In this document: in pieces, positions 45,870-55,033 of the stretch
Numbering within the stretch: position 1 is the first letter of the stretch
Layout: every line of letters begins with the position of its first letter
Assembly (NCBI GenBank): GCA_039583875.1
Contig: CM077162.1
Coordinates: 168,845,220-168,909,219 of the forward strand
Source of the DNA: Platanthera guangdongensis
Taxonomy: Eukaryota > Streptophyta > Magnoliopsida > Asparagales > Orchidaceae
Direction of reading: 5' to 3'
Length of the DNA stretch: 64,000 nt
Made by a program: the position numbers and the translations under genes
Notes under the pieces: generated by a model
Seen by the model: only the letters and a program-made list of their open reading frames with translations
What the model was told of the DNA's origin: nothing
The model's database searches: none

Positions 45870-47486
45870 TGAAAGTCCACCTAGTGTCAACTAGTTTCAC
45901 CTATGGGGGGGGGGGGGAATAGGTGATGTGCAGCGTTTTTGCGGAATTTTAAGATTGTACCTGCACAATAAAAATAAACAGCACAGCACACAGAATACAC
46001 AGGCAATTTATAGTGGTTCCCCGACTTGGGTACATCCACTTTCCCCCTTCGACCTATCTCCCAACAAGGGACGACTCGGTCACTTCTCCAACAGGATTGA
46101 AATCCAATCCTTGCACTATCGGAAGGAACCCTTCCACACGTAGGAGTCAACACTCCCACAAACCGGGTTGCACCCAACCCTTACAATCACGGAACAAACG
46201 TTCCTTTACAACAAAAGTAAAACTAGAATGTACACGAGATACAAACTTCGTTTGGAGACTAAGATGTCCCTCTTTGTTGACGACGTGTTCTTGACGTCCA
46301 CAAGGAGTCCACAACCTTAGATCTCTCTTGGTGAGGATCTCCCCAGAACCGGCGGTGGCAAGATGAGCGGAGGCTAGGTTCACGGGATCGGCGGCAACAA
46401 CGATGTGAGGCTGCACTTCTTTGTTGATCCAAACTTCGTAGCGAAGCAAGCTAGGTCTACCAACGGTCACACTAGGATCTATCGTCTCGATCGATTCGGA
46501 TGGGGAAGATTTTCCCGATCTACAAATCGAGAGACAAGAGATCTCCGGATAGACACGTGAGACGCTAAGCTTAGCTAGGCTTCTGTCGCAGGAGAATCTG
46601 GGCGAAACAACGATCAACCGGCGAACACCTTGCCGCGAGCGGCAGCGGCGGCGGTGGAGCGGAAGCAGCGATTTTAGTGTTCGTCCGTGCTCACGTATTT
46701 CTTATCTTCTTCGCTCATTACTGTTCAAAAATACCCATGTATTTATACACTGTAGATACTTACAATATGACCGTTGTGGGTCCCACACGTAGAAACCCGA
46801 AAACCGGTTCAAAATAGTCCAGCGGCAGAATCCGGTCCAGCAGCATCCAGAGAAAACGCCAAGTAAAATTCGTCGAGAATCATTGGTGATTCTCGACGAA
46901 TCGGCGAGAATCAGTCAATGATTCTCGACGATTCGTCGAGAATCACTAGTGATTCTCGACGATTCACTTGTTGACTCTCAACGAATATAACTTGGTTTTC
47001 ATGATCTGCTCAACGATGGGTTCGGCGAGAATCATTAGTGATTCTCGCCGAATATTACTTGGCACCGTTTTGAGGTAGCAGGAAGGAGTCGGCGAGAATC
47101 ACTAATGATTCTCGACGATTCGGCGAGAATCACTAGTGATTCTCGTCGAATTTTACTTAGACGTATTTTCGTCTTTCCACCCAAGAGCTGCTACTTGACC
47201 CATCCTTGCTCCTTGTCTTCTCTTGCATAAACATGACCCTGTACTTGAAAGTAAGTGCACTCCAATAGAGAGAGTACACGTAGGCCAACACACTGATCTG
47301 CTCAACGAGGGATTACGTCGTGCAGACCCGTGTATATTGACCTACTGCACCCTGACATTGGTGTGCAATTAGCGTGGAATAACTGCAAGCATAACTTAAG
47401 AGGTTTCATCAAATACATTGTGAATTCATCTTAGCTTGACAGGTGGCTTCCTCAAATCCAGGTGATTGTGGATACAATACCCAACA
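45870..47486 (-). repeat. 5' LTR of element B (1617 bp)
   Basis: Matches 38632-40279 almost base for base. The 31-bp length difference comes mainly from one missing palindrome unit near 47130. TATA box on the minus strand at 46740-46747. Confidence 0.93.
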
Positions 47487-48830
47487 AAGACCCTCAGAGG
47501 ATCCTGCTGCTCAGGCTCTCATTAGCTAGCAGGGCCGGAAGGCACACTCGGCACCGAGTAGACCCACTGTCCAGGCTCTCACTAGATGGCAGGTCCGTAC
47601 GCTCGCCTGGGGCTAAAGGAATACCCCTAGAGGATCCTACTGCTCAGGCTATCATTAGCTGACAGGGCTGGAAGTCGCACTCGGCCATGGGTAAACATGA
47701 TGTCTAGGCTCTCACTAGCTGGCAGGTCTGTAGGCTTGCCTAGGGGTAAGGGAATACCCCGAGAGGATCCTGCTGCTCAGGCTATCATTAGCTAGTAGGG
47801 CTAGAAGGCGCACTCAGCACCGGGTAGTCCTACTTTCCAGGCTCTCACTAGCTGGCAGGTTCGTAGGCTCGCTTGGGGGCAAGGGAATACCTCGAGAGGA
47901 TCCTACTGCTCAGGCTCTCATTAGCTGGTAGGTCCGGAAGGTGCACACGGCCCCGGGTAGACCTATTGTCCAGGCTCTCACTAGCTGGCAGGTCTGTAGG
48001 CTCGCCTGGGGTGAAAGGAAAGGGAGGTGGAAATTTGCAAGATCCCGAGAGGATCCCACATCTCAGGCTCTCATTAGCTGGTAGGGCTGGAAGGCGCACT
48101 CATCCCTGGGTAGACCCTATGTATAGGCTCTCACTAGATGACATGTTTGTAGGCTCGAATGGGGGTAAGGGAATATCCCAAGAGGATCCAACTACTCATG
48201 CTCTCATTACTTGGCAGGGCTGGAAGGCACACTCGGCCCCGGGTAGACCTGTTGTCCAGGCTATCACTAGCTGGAAGGTCTGTAGGCTCGCATGGGGGAA
48301 AGGAAAGGGAGGTGTAAATTTGAAAGACCCCGAGAGGATCTCGCTGCTCATGCTCTCATTAGCTGGCAGGGCTGGAAGGTGCACTCGGCCCCGGGTAGAC
48401 CCGCTGTCCAGCCTTTCACTAGCGGGCAGGTCTGTAGGCTCGCCTGGTGGGTAAGGGAAGACCACGAGAGGATCCCGCTGCTCAGGCTCTCATTAACTGG
48501 CAGGGCTGGAAGGGGCACTCAGCACCGGGTAGACCCACTGTCCAGGCTCTCACTAGATGACAGGTCCGTAGGCTTGCATGTGGTGAAAGGAAAGGGAGGT
48601 GGAAATTTGCAAGACCCCGGGTAGACCCGCTGTCCAGGCTCTCACTAGCTGGAAGGTCCGTAGGTTCCCCTAGGGGGAAAAGAAAGGGAGAAAGGATTGT
48701 GGTAGTATCTTGCAAAACCCCAAGTAGACCCGCTTTCAGGCTCTCACTAGCTGACAGGGTCATGGGGTCTCTTGGGGGGAGAAGGAAAAAGGGGATTTTC
48801 TGTTTATGTGGTCACAGGTGGACCCGATGA
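47487..48830 (+). repeat. 133/153-bp tandem repeat, Tat 3' untranslated region
   Basis: AGGATCC (or AGGATCT) recurs at 47498, 47631, 47764, 47897, 48050, 48183, 48335 and 48469, giving spacings of 133, 133, 133, 153, 133, 152 and 134. The longer units contain an extra piece AAAGGGAGGTGGAAATTTGC. After 48600 the units decay. Each unit holds two related halves with CAGGCTCTCA-TTAGCTGGCAG. Tandem arrays before the 3' LTR are known for Tat/Ogre-type elements. ORFs through this block are repeat products. Confidence 0.92.
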
Positions 48831-49055
48831 CCAGACTCACACTAAGTAGATGGGGCTATTAATATAATGATGGAGTCACGAAGCTCTTGATAACAAGATT
48901 ACAAATGGCTAACAGCAGTCCTAAGTAAGGATAGGATAACCCAGAACCCACTCAGCAGGGCTCTCAACATATCCCTCCCAGCAGGTGTCTCGGCAGGTCT
49001 CTCGTCCGGACTCTCGGCAGGCCTCTCGGCATAACCCTCTTGGCAAGGCTCTCGC
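48831..49055. other. junction stretch after the Tat repeats
   Basis: Unique-looking DNA followed by a CTCTCGGCAGG microrepeat (48955-49050). The Tat 3' LTR should start near here but nothing like 3758-4701 is seen. Confidence 0.5.
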
Positions 49056-50987
49056 TATAATGCCCCGAAACTCAAAAGAGTGAAGGGAGGTGTTTTGAGC
49101 CAAGTTTGGAATTTGGCAGGGGAACACGACCTGGGACACGGGCGTGTCCCAAGGCGTGCCGTGTTTGGGTCGACAATCTGGTCGAGAGGTCGACGAATTT
49201 TGAAGTCGACGATCCTCGAGCAACGAACACGGCCTGAGACATGGGCGTGCTCCAAGGCATGTCGAGCTCGTGTCAACGATCTGGTCGAGAGGTCGATAAA
49301 TTTTGGATCGACGATCGTCGAGCAGGGAACACGGCCTTGGACACGGGCGTGTCCATGGCCGTGTCGGGTGGTTGACGAACTGTGCTCGACAAAGTGTCGA
49401 GATAGTGAACACTGCCTGGAACCCAGGCGTGTTCGGGTTTGACACGGGCATGTCAAATGCGACACGGGCGTGTCCAAGACCCGTGTTGTTCTTAGGTTGC
49501 TGTTGGTCCTGTGTCGATGGAGGAACACAGCCGGGAACACGGCCGTGTACTGGATGACACGGGCGTGTCAGGTCAAACACGGGCGCGTCGGGTGCCCGTG
49601 TGAATTTCAGGATGCGTCAGTTTCGATGGAGAATGGGGAATACGGCCCTAGACACAGGCGTGTCCCAGGCTGTGTTCGGCCCAGATTTGCATTTCAGCTC
49701 CGGATCGTGGCCGTTCGTTTCGTCTTTTTTGAATCCGACGACTGGGGGTTGTTCTTGCTGGGTTATACCCAGGAATAGGGTTGCAAATCCCTCACTTCTT
49801 TCACTTAGTATCTTTCTAAAGTCTAGAGAGAGGGGAGAGCAAGGAAGAAGAAAGGAGGTTAGATCCGGTCACCGACGGAGCTTCGGAGCTCCAAATCGCG
49901 AGCCGACTTCGGATCTACGGAGGCAAGGAGATTGCGGTGCTTTTCATCCACATACATTTCCATGGCGCCAAGGAAAAATGCAAGGTTAACGATTCTCATC
50001 CTAGGACATATGAAGTCCTCTTTTCCTTTGCATAGGAAGCCCGCGCTCGCGAGTTTTCGGTGAGTTGTGGCGTTCGTTCGGGTAGACATGAATAGTCCCG
50101 TTGTGTACATGTAGAGTTCGTAATCGAGAACAGATATAGACATGATGTGTAAAGCCTACTCGGACAAGTTGGTCTGGATCGGTGATGTTGCATTGCATAA
50201 ATGGCCTGAGAAGACTCCGTGCAATTGGTTGTTTTTCGAGTTTTCTACGCGGTAGATTGCAGCAGGGAGCCTTGGGGACTAACCAAGAGGTGCACCCGAA
50301 AAACTGGGCAGATGCGTGATTCTGCCGTCTTGGTGGCCTGGGAGCCAACTTGTACATAACTAGGTTATGTAATATTGTGCATTCGATTCGCGGGCTTCGG
50401 GGAAGCTTAACCCGCGCCGATAACTTTAAGTGTCATGGCGAAGTGAGCAACGGGTTGAGTGGAACCGTTCCTACTCTATACAATTCGGTGTTAGAGGCCT
50501 ACCGAGGGAATAGAGGTTGGGTCTTAGGACGTCAATGATTTCAAGTGTCATGACTTCTTCCTAAAAGACTCAAATGCTCACGAGTTTTGCCGTCCAAGTG
50601 GCGGTGGTGAGACCGCGGTTTTGACCGGGTTCACCGAGAATGTACCCTGAGAGCACGGGGTGTGTGGTCGTGCGTGCCTACGCCTGTGATGTAGTGTTAT
50701 CACTCTATAATACTTGGTTATGCTAATACAGTGCAGGTAAGGAGCATCGTCGCCTCGAGTTTGGGGGCGGGATCGTTAGAATTTGGTCAGCATAGTTGAC
50801 TGTTGTCTTTGTTTGCCAATGTTACTGTGGGTTGTTGCCTGCAGGTGCTGCAGGATCAAGTGGTCAATAACGTGCTAAAGACCAAGTTACTGAGCTGGCC
50901 CACGAAGGCATGACTATTGAGTGTTTATTTGCTTTATTCATGTGTTACCGGGCTGCGTGCCGAGGTTTGCAAAACATGTAATATGAG
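49056..50987 (+). repeat. probable gypsy-type LTR, decayed or partial
   Basis: TATAATGCCCCGAAAC at the left resembles the common gypsy LTR start TGTAATGCCCCG with TG changed to TA. GACACG palindromes (49130-49670) are followed by a purine-rich leader (AGAGAGAGGGGAGAGC near 49820) and a segment with GGGGGCGGGATCGTTAGAATTTGG (about 50763). No coding domain is recognisable. The right end is cut by, or lies at, the insertion of copia C; the predicted TSD left copy is ATGAG (50983-50987). Alternatives are a plain repeat or a decayed promoter of unknown type. Confidence 0.5.
49130..49670. repeat. GACACGGGCGTGTC palindrome cluster
   Basis: About seven copies of the inverted repeat GACACG-GG-CGTGTC, several decayed (GACATGGGCGTG, GACACAGGCGTGTC), mixed with GTCGACGATC/CTCGAG boxes and the phrase GAACACGGCC. 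It fills about 540 bp. Confidence 0.82.
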
Positions 50988-51132
50988 TGTTGGGTACATT
51001 GGAAAATGTGTACCTGATTTGAAGAAGCCTCACCCTACTCAATGATATACATCAAGGTGTATTTGATGTGCTTTGAGTTTATATGTACAGGTTAAGTAAT
51101 TGCAGGAAATGCAGAAAAGATTTTAAGTCCAT

Positions 51133-51835
51133 ATGTCGACACCTAGAGGTGAAGTGTCGACACTTATGAAGGCTTGTGTCAACACCTAGAGAAGTTGTGT
51201 CGACACTTGGAGTAATTATGTCGACACCAGGAAGGGCAGAGTCGACACCAGAAGAAAAGTGTCGACACATACAGGCAGTGTCGACACACTGTGAAGAATT
51301 GTCAACATAATCTGTGTCGACACTTAGAGGCAGTGTCGACACTCAGAGAAACTTTGTCGACATCAAATGTGTCGACACCAGGAGGCTGTGTCAACACTCA
51401 GCAAGCTTCAACAAAGTTAAAGTACTTGTGTCGACACAAAGGAGATGTGTCGACACTCAGCAAGTTTCAACACATGAAGGCATGTGTCGACACAAAGGAG
51501 ATGTGTCGACACTCAGCAAGTTTTCAACACAAGAAGGAATGTGTTGACACAAAGGAGTTGTGTCGACACACAGCAGAATTCAACTAAGTGTTAGAGAAGA
51601 AGTACTTGTGTCGACACACAGAATCAGTGTCGACACATTCAACAGAAGGCTTGTGTCGACACATAGAATCAGTGTCGACATATTCTAAAGAAGCAGTGTC
51701 GAGAAGTTGTTACAACAACACAAGGAGTTCTATCGAAAACATCAAGGCTAGTGTCGACACTTAGTCTACTTATGTCGACACTTAGTCTATTTGTGTCGAC
51801 ACATAACGACTATCTATCTCGACACTTTCAGACAG
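51133..51835. repeat. U3 array of TGTCGACAC palindromes
   Basis: About 23 exact GTCGACA cores in 700 bp, mostly as GTGTCGACAC, plus about eight one-base variants (GTGTCAACAC, GTGTTGACAC, AGTCGACACC). Spacing is irregular, roughly 15-40 bp. The variants are those expected from C-to-T change at the central CpG. It lies upstream of the TATA box. Confidence 0.95.
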
Positions 51836-51959
51836 TGACAGTGATTTCAAGAAGTGACTGGATGACCTGACAGCTGCCATTTCAACCGGTCAACTGCAAC
51901 TGTCAGAGCTGTCAGGAGGTTGTTAGAAACCGGATCAGCCGGTCACCATGGAGAGAGCT

Positions 51960-51967
51960 TATATAAA
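51960..51967 (+). promoter_or_regulatory. TATA box of LTR C
   Basis: TATATAAA in GAGCTTATATAAAGGC, about 125 bp after the palindrome array. RNA start is expected near AACATGGTGTGACAATC. Confidence 0.85.
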
Positions 51968-52844
51968 GGCTTTTTCTTTCAACATGGTGTGACAATCAAT
52001 CAACAGATTATTCATTGAAGATCAATAACAGATTGAAGATCTACACAGAGATCTAACAACACAAAAGAAGAAGATGTTCGACAGAAGATCTAAGAAGCTG
52101 GAGAGAGAGAGCTCCTTCTAAGGAGAGTAGCTGCTGAACCAGGCTGCTAAGTAAGATTCAGATTGAGATCTGAATCTCAAGACAGAAGTTGATTGAAGAT
52201 CATCTTCACAGGAGATTCAACCCTACTGAGTTCTAATTCAAGAAGCTTTGAAGAAAGCTAAGGGAGGTTGATCTCTGCCAAGTTCTTATAAGAACTCATC
52301 AAGAATCCAGTCAACTCATCTCACTCTGTCAGGGTTGTGGTTAATTACTTTGTATAATCAAATTCCTGTAGGATCTTGTATAGATCTGAGCTGTAAGAGA
52401 CTGTGTAAAGGCTGAGTGTAGGAGACTATGTGCTCTGATTGTAGGTCTTGTTGAAAGCCTGAGGTAGGGCTTTGTGCCTGAGTTGTAGGAGACTTTATTC
52501 TCTGAGTGTAGGTCTTGTTGAAGACTGAGTGGTAGGGCTTTGTGCCTGAGTTATAGGAGTGGGGACACTATGAGTTGTAGGAACCTGTTTGGGGTTCTAA
52601 GCTGTAGGATCTGAAGATCTGAGGAGTAGTGCAGAAACTAGGCCGAATCTAGTACACTACTAGATAGGAGAAGGGGGAAAGTGGATGTACCCAGACCTTG
52701 GGGAACCACTATAAAAATCTGTGTGCACTCTGTGTTTGTTTATTTCTGTGATTGCTGAGCTAGCTGTGTTGAATTACTGTAGCAAATTGTAAATACAGGT
52801 TTAATAGTACAGTGTTTCTGCCTTAAATTTAAAACGAAAAAGTA

Positions 52845-52872
52845 CACCTATTCACCCCCCCCCCTCTAGGTG
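52845..52872 (+). other. C-tract hairpin, LTR C
   Basis: CACCTA, a C-run loop, TAGGTGG, 20 bp before the LTR end. Same design as 3699-3724 although the flanking sequence differs. Confidence 0.72.
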
Positions 52873-52894
52873 GTTAGGCACTATTTCTTTCAAG

Positions 52895-52906
52895 TGGTAT
52901 CAAAGC
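52895..52906 (+). other. primer-binding site of element C
   Basis: TGGTATCAAAGC two bases after the LTR, complementary to the initiator-Met tRNA 3' end with one mismatch. Confidence 0.92.
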
Positions 52907-52981
52907 AAGGTTACTCAAAAGGGACATAACAGTCTGAGTAAGATCCTATAGGCAGATTCAGAACAAACAAGAATCAAGAAA

Positions 52982-55021
52982 ATGGGTTCTAGTGAGAATC
53001 ACAAAGAGCTGGGGTCCATGAAATTGCCAATATGTAGAAAAGAGATATTTGACATATGGAAAGAGAGGGTTAGACTCTTTATGGAAGCATCTGACCCAAG
53101 GATATACATTACAGTCAAAGAAGGCCCATATGTGCCAATGAAGGTATCCATTCTGGATGCAAATCAGAAAACTCCCAAGGATTTCTCTGAAATGACTAAA
53201 GATGAAATCATTCTGGCCACTATGGACAAGAGAGCCCAAAATATAATTGTTAGTGCCATTGATGATGCTACATTTCAGAACTTAATTCATTGTAAAACCT
53301 CTAAAGAAATGTGGGACACATTAATAGTTTATATGGAGGGATCAGAGGAAGTAAGACAAGATAGAAAGTCCTTGTTAAATCAGGAATATGAAAGCTTCAG
53401 ACAAGAAAAGTATGATAGCATTACAGAATGTTACAAGAGGTTTTATGGGATAGTTAATGAGTTGATGTCCTATGGAAGAGAATTCAGTAAATATGAGCTG
53501 AATTACAAGTTCTTAAGATCTCTGACTAAGGACTGGGACATCAAGATTTGTGTCATTAGGGAAGTGGCCAAACTAGCTGATATACCTACTCCAACTTTGT
53601 TTGGAAAACTGCTATCTTATGAGATGCAGTTAATGGATAGAAAGGAGGAAGAGAAGACTACTAGAATGGAGCACAAGGAAAAGACTGTGGCCTTCAAGAC
53701 TGAAGCCACTAGGAAGTATAGAAGCAAGTCTCCATCTCCACCTCAAATAGTTGTTGAGGCTGTGACAGATAATTCAGATAGCAAGAATTTAGATATCAGT
53801 GAAAGTGATGAAGATTTTGCTGCTTTTACTATGCATTTTCAAAAGTTTCTGAAGAAGAAGCAGTGGAGGTCTAAGCCTTCCACTTCTCAGCCAAAAGATG
53901 ACTACTATCAGAAAAGGAAGTCATCAAGGAATAAAAGTAGAAGGTCCAAGCCAAGCAAAGCTACATCTTCAAAAATTGTGTGCTATTGCTGCAATAGACA
54001 GGGACATGTAATGGCTGACTGTCCTGAAAAGAGGAAGGAGTCAGTTGACAAAAAGAAGACTCAGGTTAAGGGCAAAAAGGAAAAGTCCTTTGTTGCTAAG
54101 AAGGACAAGAGTCTGACAGATCAGTCATCTTCAGAAATAGAATCAGAAGCTGAAGCCTATATTGGATTATTTGCTGAAGAGGAAGAAGGTGAGTTCATGC
54201 AGCTAATGAACTCAATATATGAGCATGAGGACCATCAGTGCAAGGGACTGATGGCTTTATCTGAAGGAGACAAGATCTAGGATCAGCTTGGACCAAGTAA
54301 GGTACAAAGTTGTTCTTCTAGTTCAATTTCTAGTAATGAGTCAGATTCAGATACATCTGCATCAAGTGATGTGGGTGGTTCTGAATCTGAAGGAGATATT
54401 CATCAGTTAATTGATGAATATATGGACTTATTGTAGGCCTTGAAGAAAAGCAAAACCTTGACCAAAACTCAGGCAAAGGAGATTGCTAGTCTTAAATTGG
54501 CTGTTGCTGATTCAGACAAGTTGTTTGATCAGAAACTGAATGAAATAGCCAGACTGAAAAATATTACTGTTATTCAGATGGGTACTATTACATTTAAGAA
54601 TGATCAAATTAGAAATCTGGAGGTTAGACTTCAGAAGGAGAAAGATATTGTGGCTAGCTTTTCTAAACCTAAATCTGTTTTACCCTTGATAGATGAGTTT
54701 GTACCTCAAAAGGGTAAGGCTGGATTAGGGTTTAAAAAACCTTCCTGGACTGCTATGTCCACATCTAAGGGCAAAGCTCCAGCACAAAACATAAAGCCTG
54801 TTGTAGATACTTCAGCCAGGGTTGTACCTAAACAAAGGTACAACAGGTTTGAGTGTTGGTGTTGTAGCAAGATAGGCCACTTTGCCATAGATTGTTGGCA
54901 CAATTCAAGTGTCAAGGAGAGTAGCAAACTGCCTGCTAGAAGAGCTACAGGTAGTTTTGTTAAAAGTCAGACTAACTTGCACCAAGGACCCAAGAGTTAT
55001 TTGGGTTCTAAGGTTAAGTAA
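52982..55021 (+). pseudogene. gag: copia Gag of element C, two premature stops
   Basis: ATG at 52982 starts a frame of about 680 codons with TAG at 54278-54280 and 54434-54436; both could arise from CAG. It then continues to the TAA at 55019-55021. The N-terminal 230 residues are the copia gag capsid domain (UBN2 type: CKTSKEMWDTLIVYMEGSEE, SLLNQEYESFRQEKYDSI, ELNYKFLRSLTKDWDIK). A first CCHC knuckle is CYCCNRQGHVMADC (about residues 337-350). An acidic stretch and a helical region (KTQAKEIASLKLAVADSDKL) follow, then a second knuckle CWCCSKIGHFAIDC. Two knuckles in a long gag are typical of SIRE-like elements. Gag coats and packages element RNA; this copy would give a truncated product. Confidence 0.9.
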
Positions 55022-55033
55022 TCTGTTTTGTAG

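Larger units (their letters stand above)
38632..47486 (-). mobile_element. non-autonomous copia (SIRE-like) element B, complete
   Basis: Reading on the minus strand: 5' LTR 47486-45870, primer site, shortened gag, no pol, palindrome array, third ORF, polypurine tract (about 40293-40280) and 3' LTR 40279-38632. TSD AAGAC is at 38627-38631 and 47487-47491. The internal region is 5590 bp. The LTRs are close to identical except for a lost array unit. It lacks protease, integrase, RT and RNase H, so movement would need another element; element A has the same LTRs and a pol. Confidence 0.93.
3753..49055 (+). mobile_element. Ty3/gypsy Tat-lineage backbone element, split by insertions
   Basis: Three separated pieces belong together. 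They are 3753-6101 (LTR part, primer site, gag), 34176-38631 (protease to integrase, start of 3' repeats) and 47487 to about 48830 (rest of the 3' repeats). Continuity is shown by the TSDs of the intervening insertions: CAGCA at 6097-6101 and 34176-34180, AAGAC at 38627-38631 and 47487-47491. Tat lineage is inferred from the second, archaeal-type RNase H (FVDGASG) after the first, the gag type, and tandem repeats in the 3' untranslated region. No 3' LTR matching 3758-4701 is visible, so the right end is missing or was lost near 49055. All genes are broken; this is the oldest layer. Confidence 0.82.
50988..52892 (+). repeat. 5' LTR of element C (1905 bp)
   Basis: Starts TGTTGGGTACA, ends ATTTCTTTCA, followed by the primer site. 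It contains the TGTCGACAC array (51133-51835), TATA box (51960-51967), GTAGG-rich leader repeats (52380-52620), the motif GTGGATGTACCCAGAC shared with LTRs A, B and D, and the C-tract hairpin (52845-52872). Confidence 0.93.

Noticed and set aside
47873..48624. ORFs of 110-193 codons through the 133/153-bp repeats
   Set aside because: Repeat-derived. Different frames are equally open, and the region is the Tat 3' untranslated array.
48831..49055. A Tat 3' LTR in this stretch
   Set aside because: Neither the 44-bp units nor the TTCAACA end of 3753-4701 are found here or up to 50987.
51133..51835. CRISPR-like spaced repeats
   Set aside because: The repeat is a 9-10-bp palindrome with irregular spacing inside a plant LTR. 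No cas genes are present and the context is eukaryotic.
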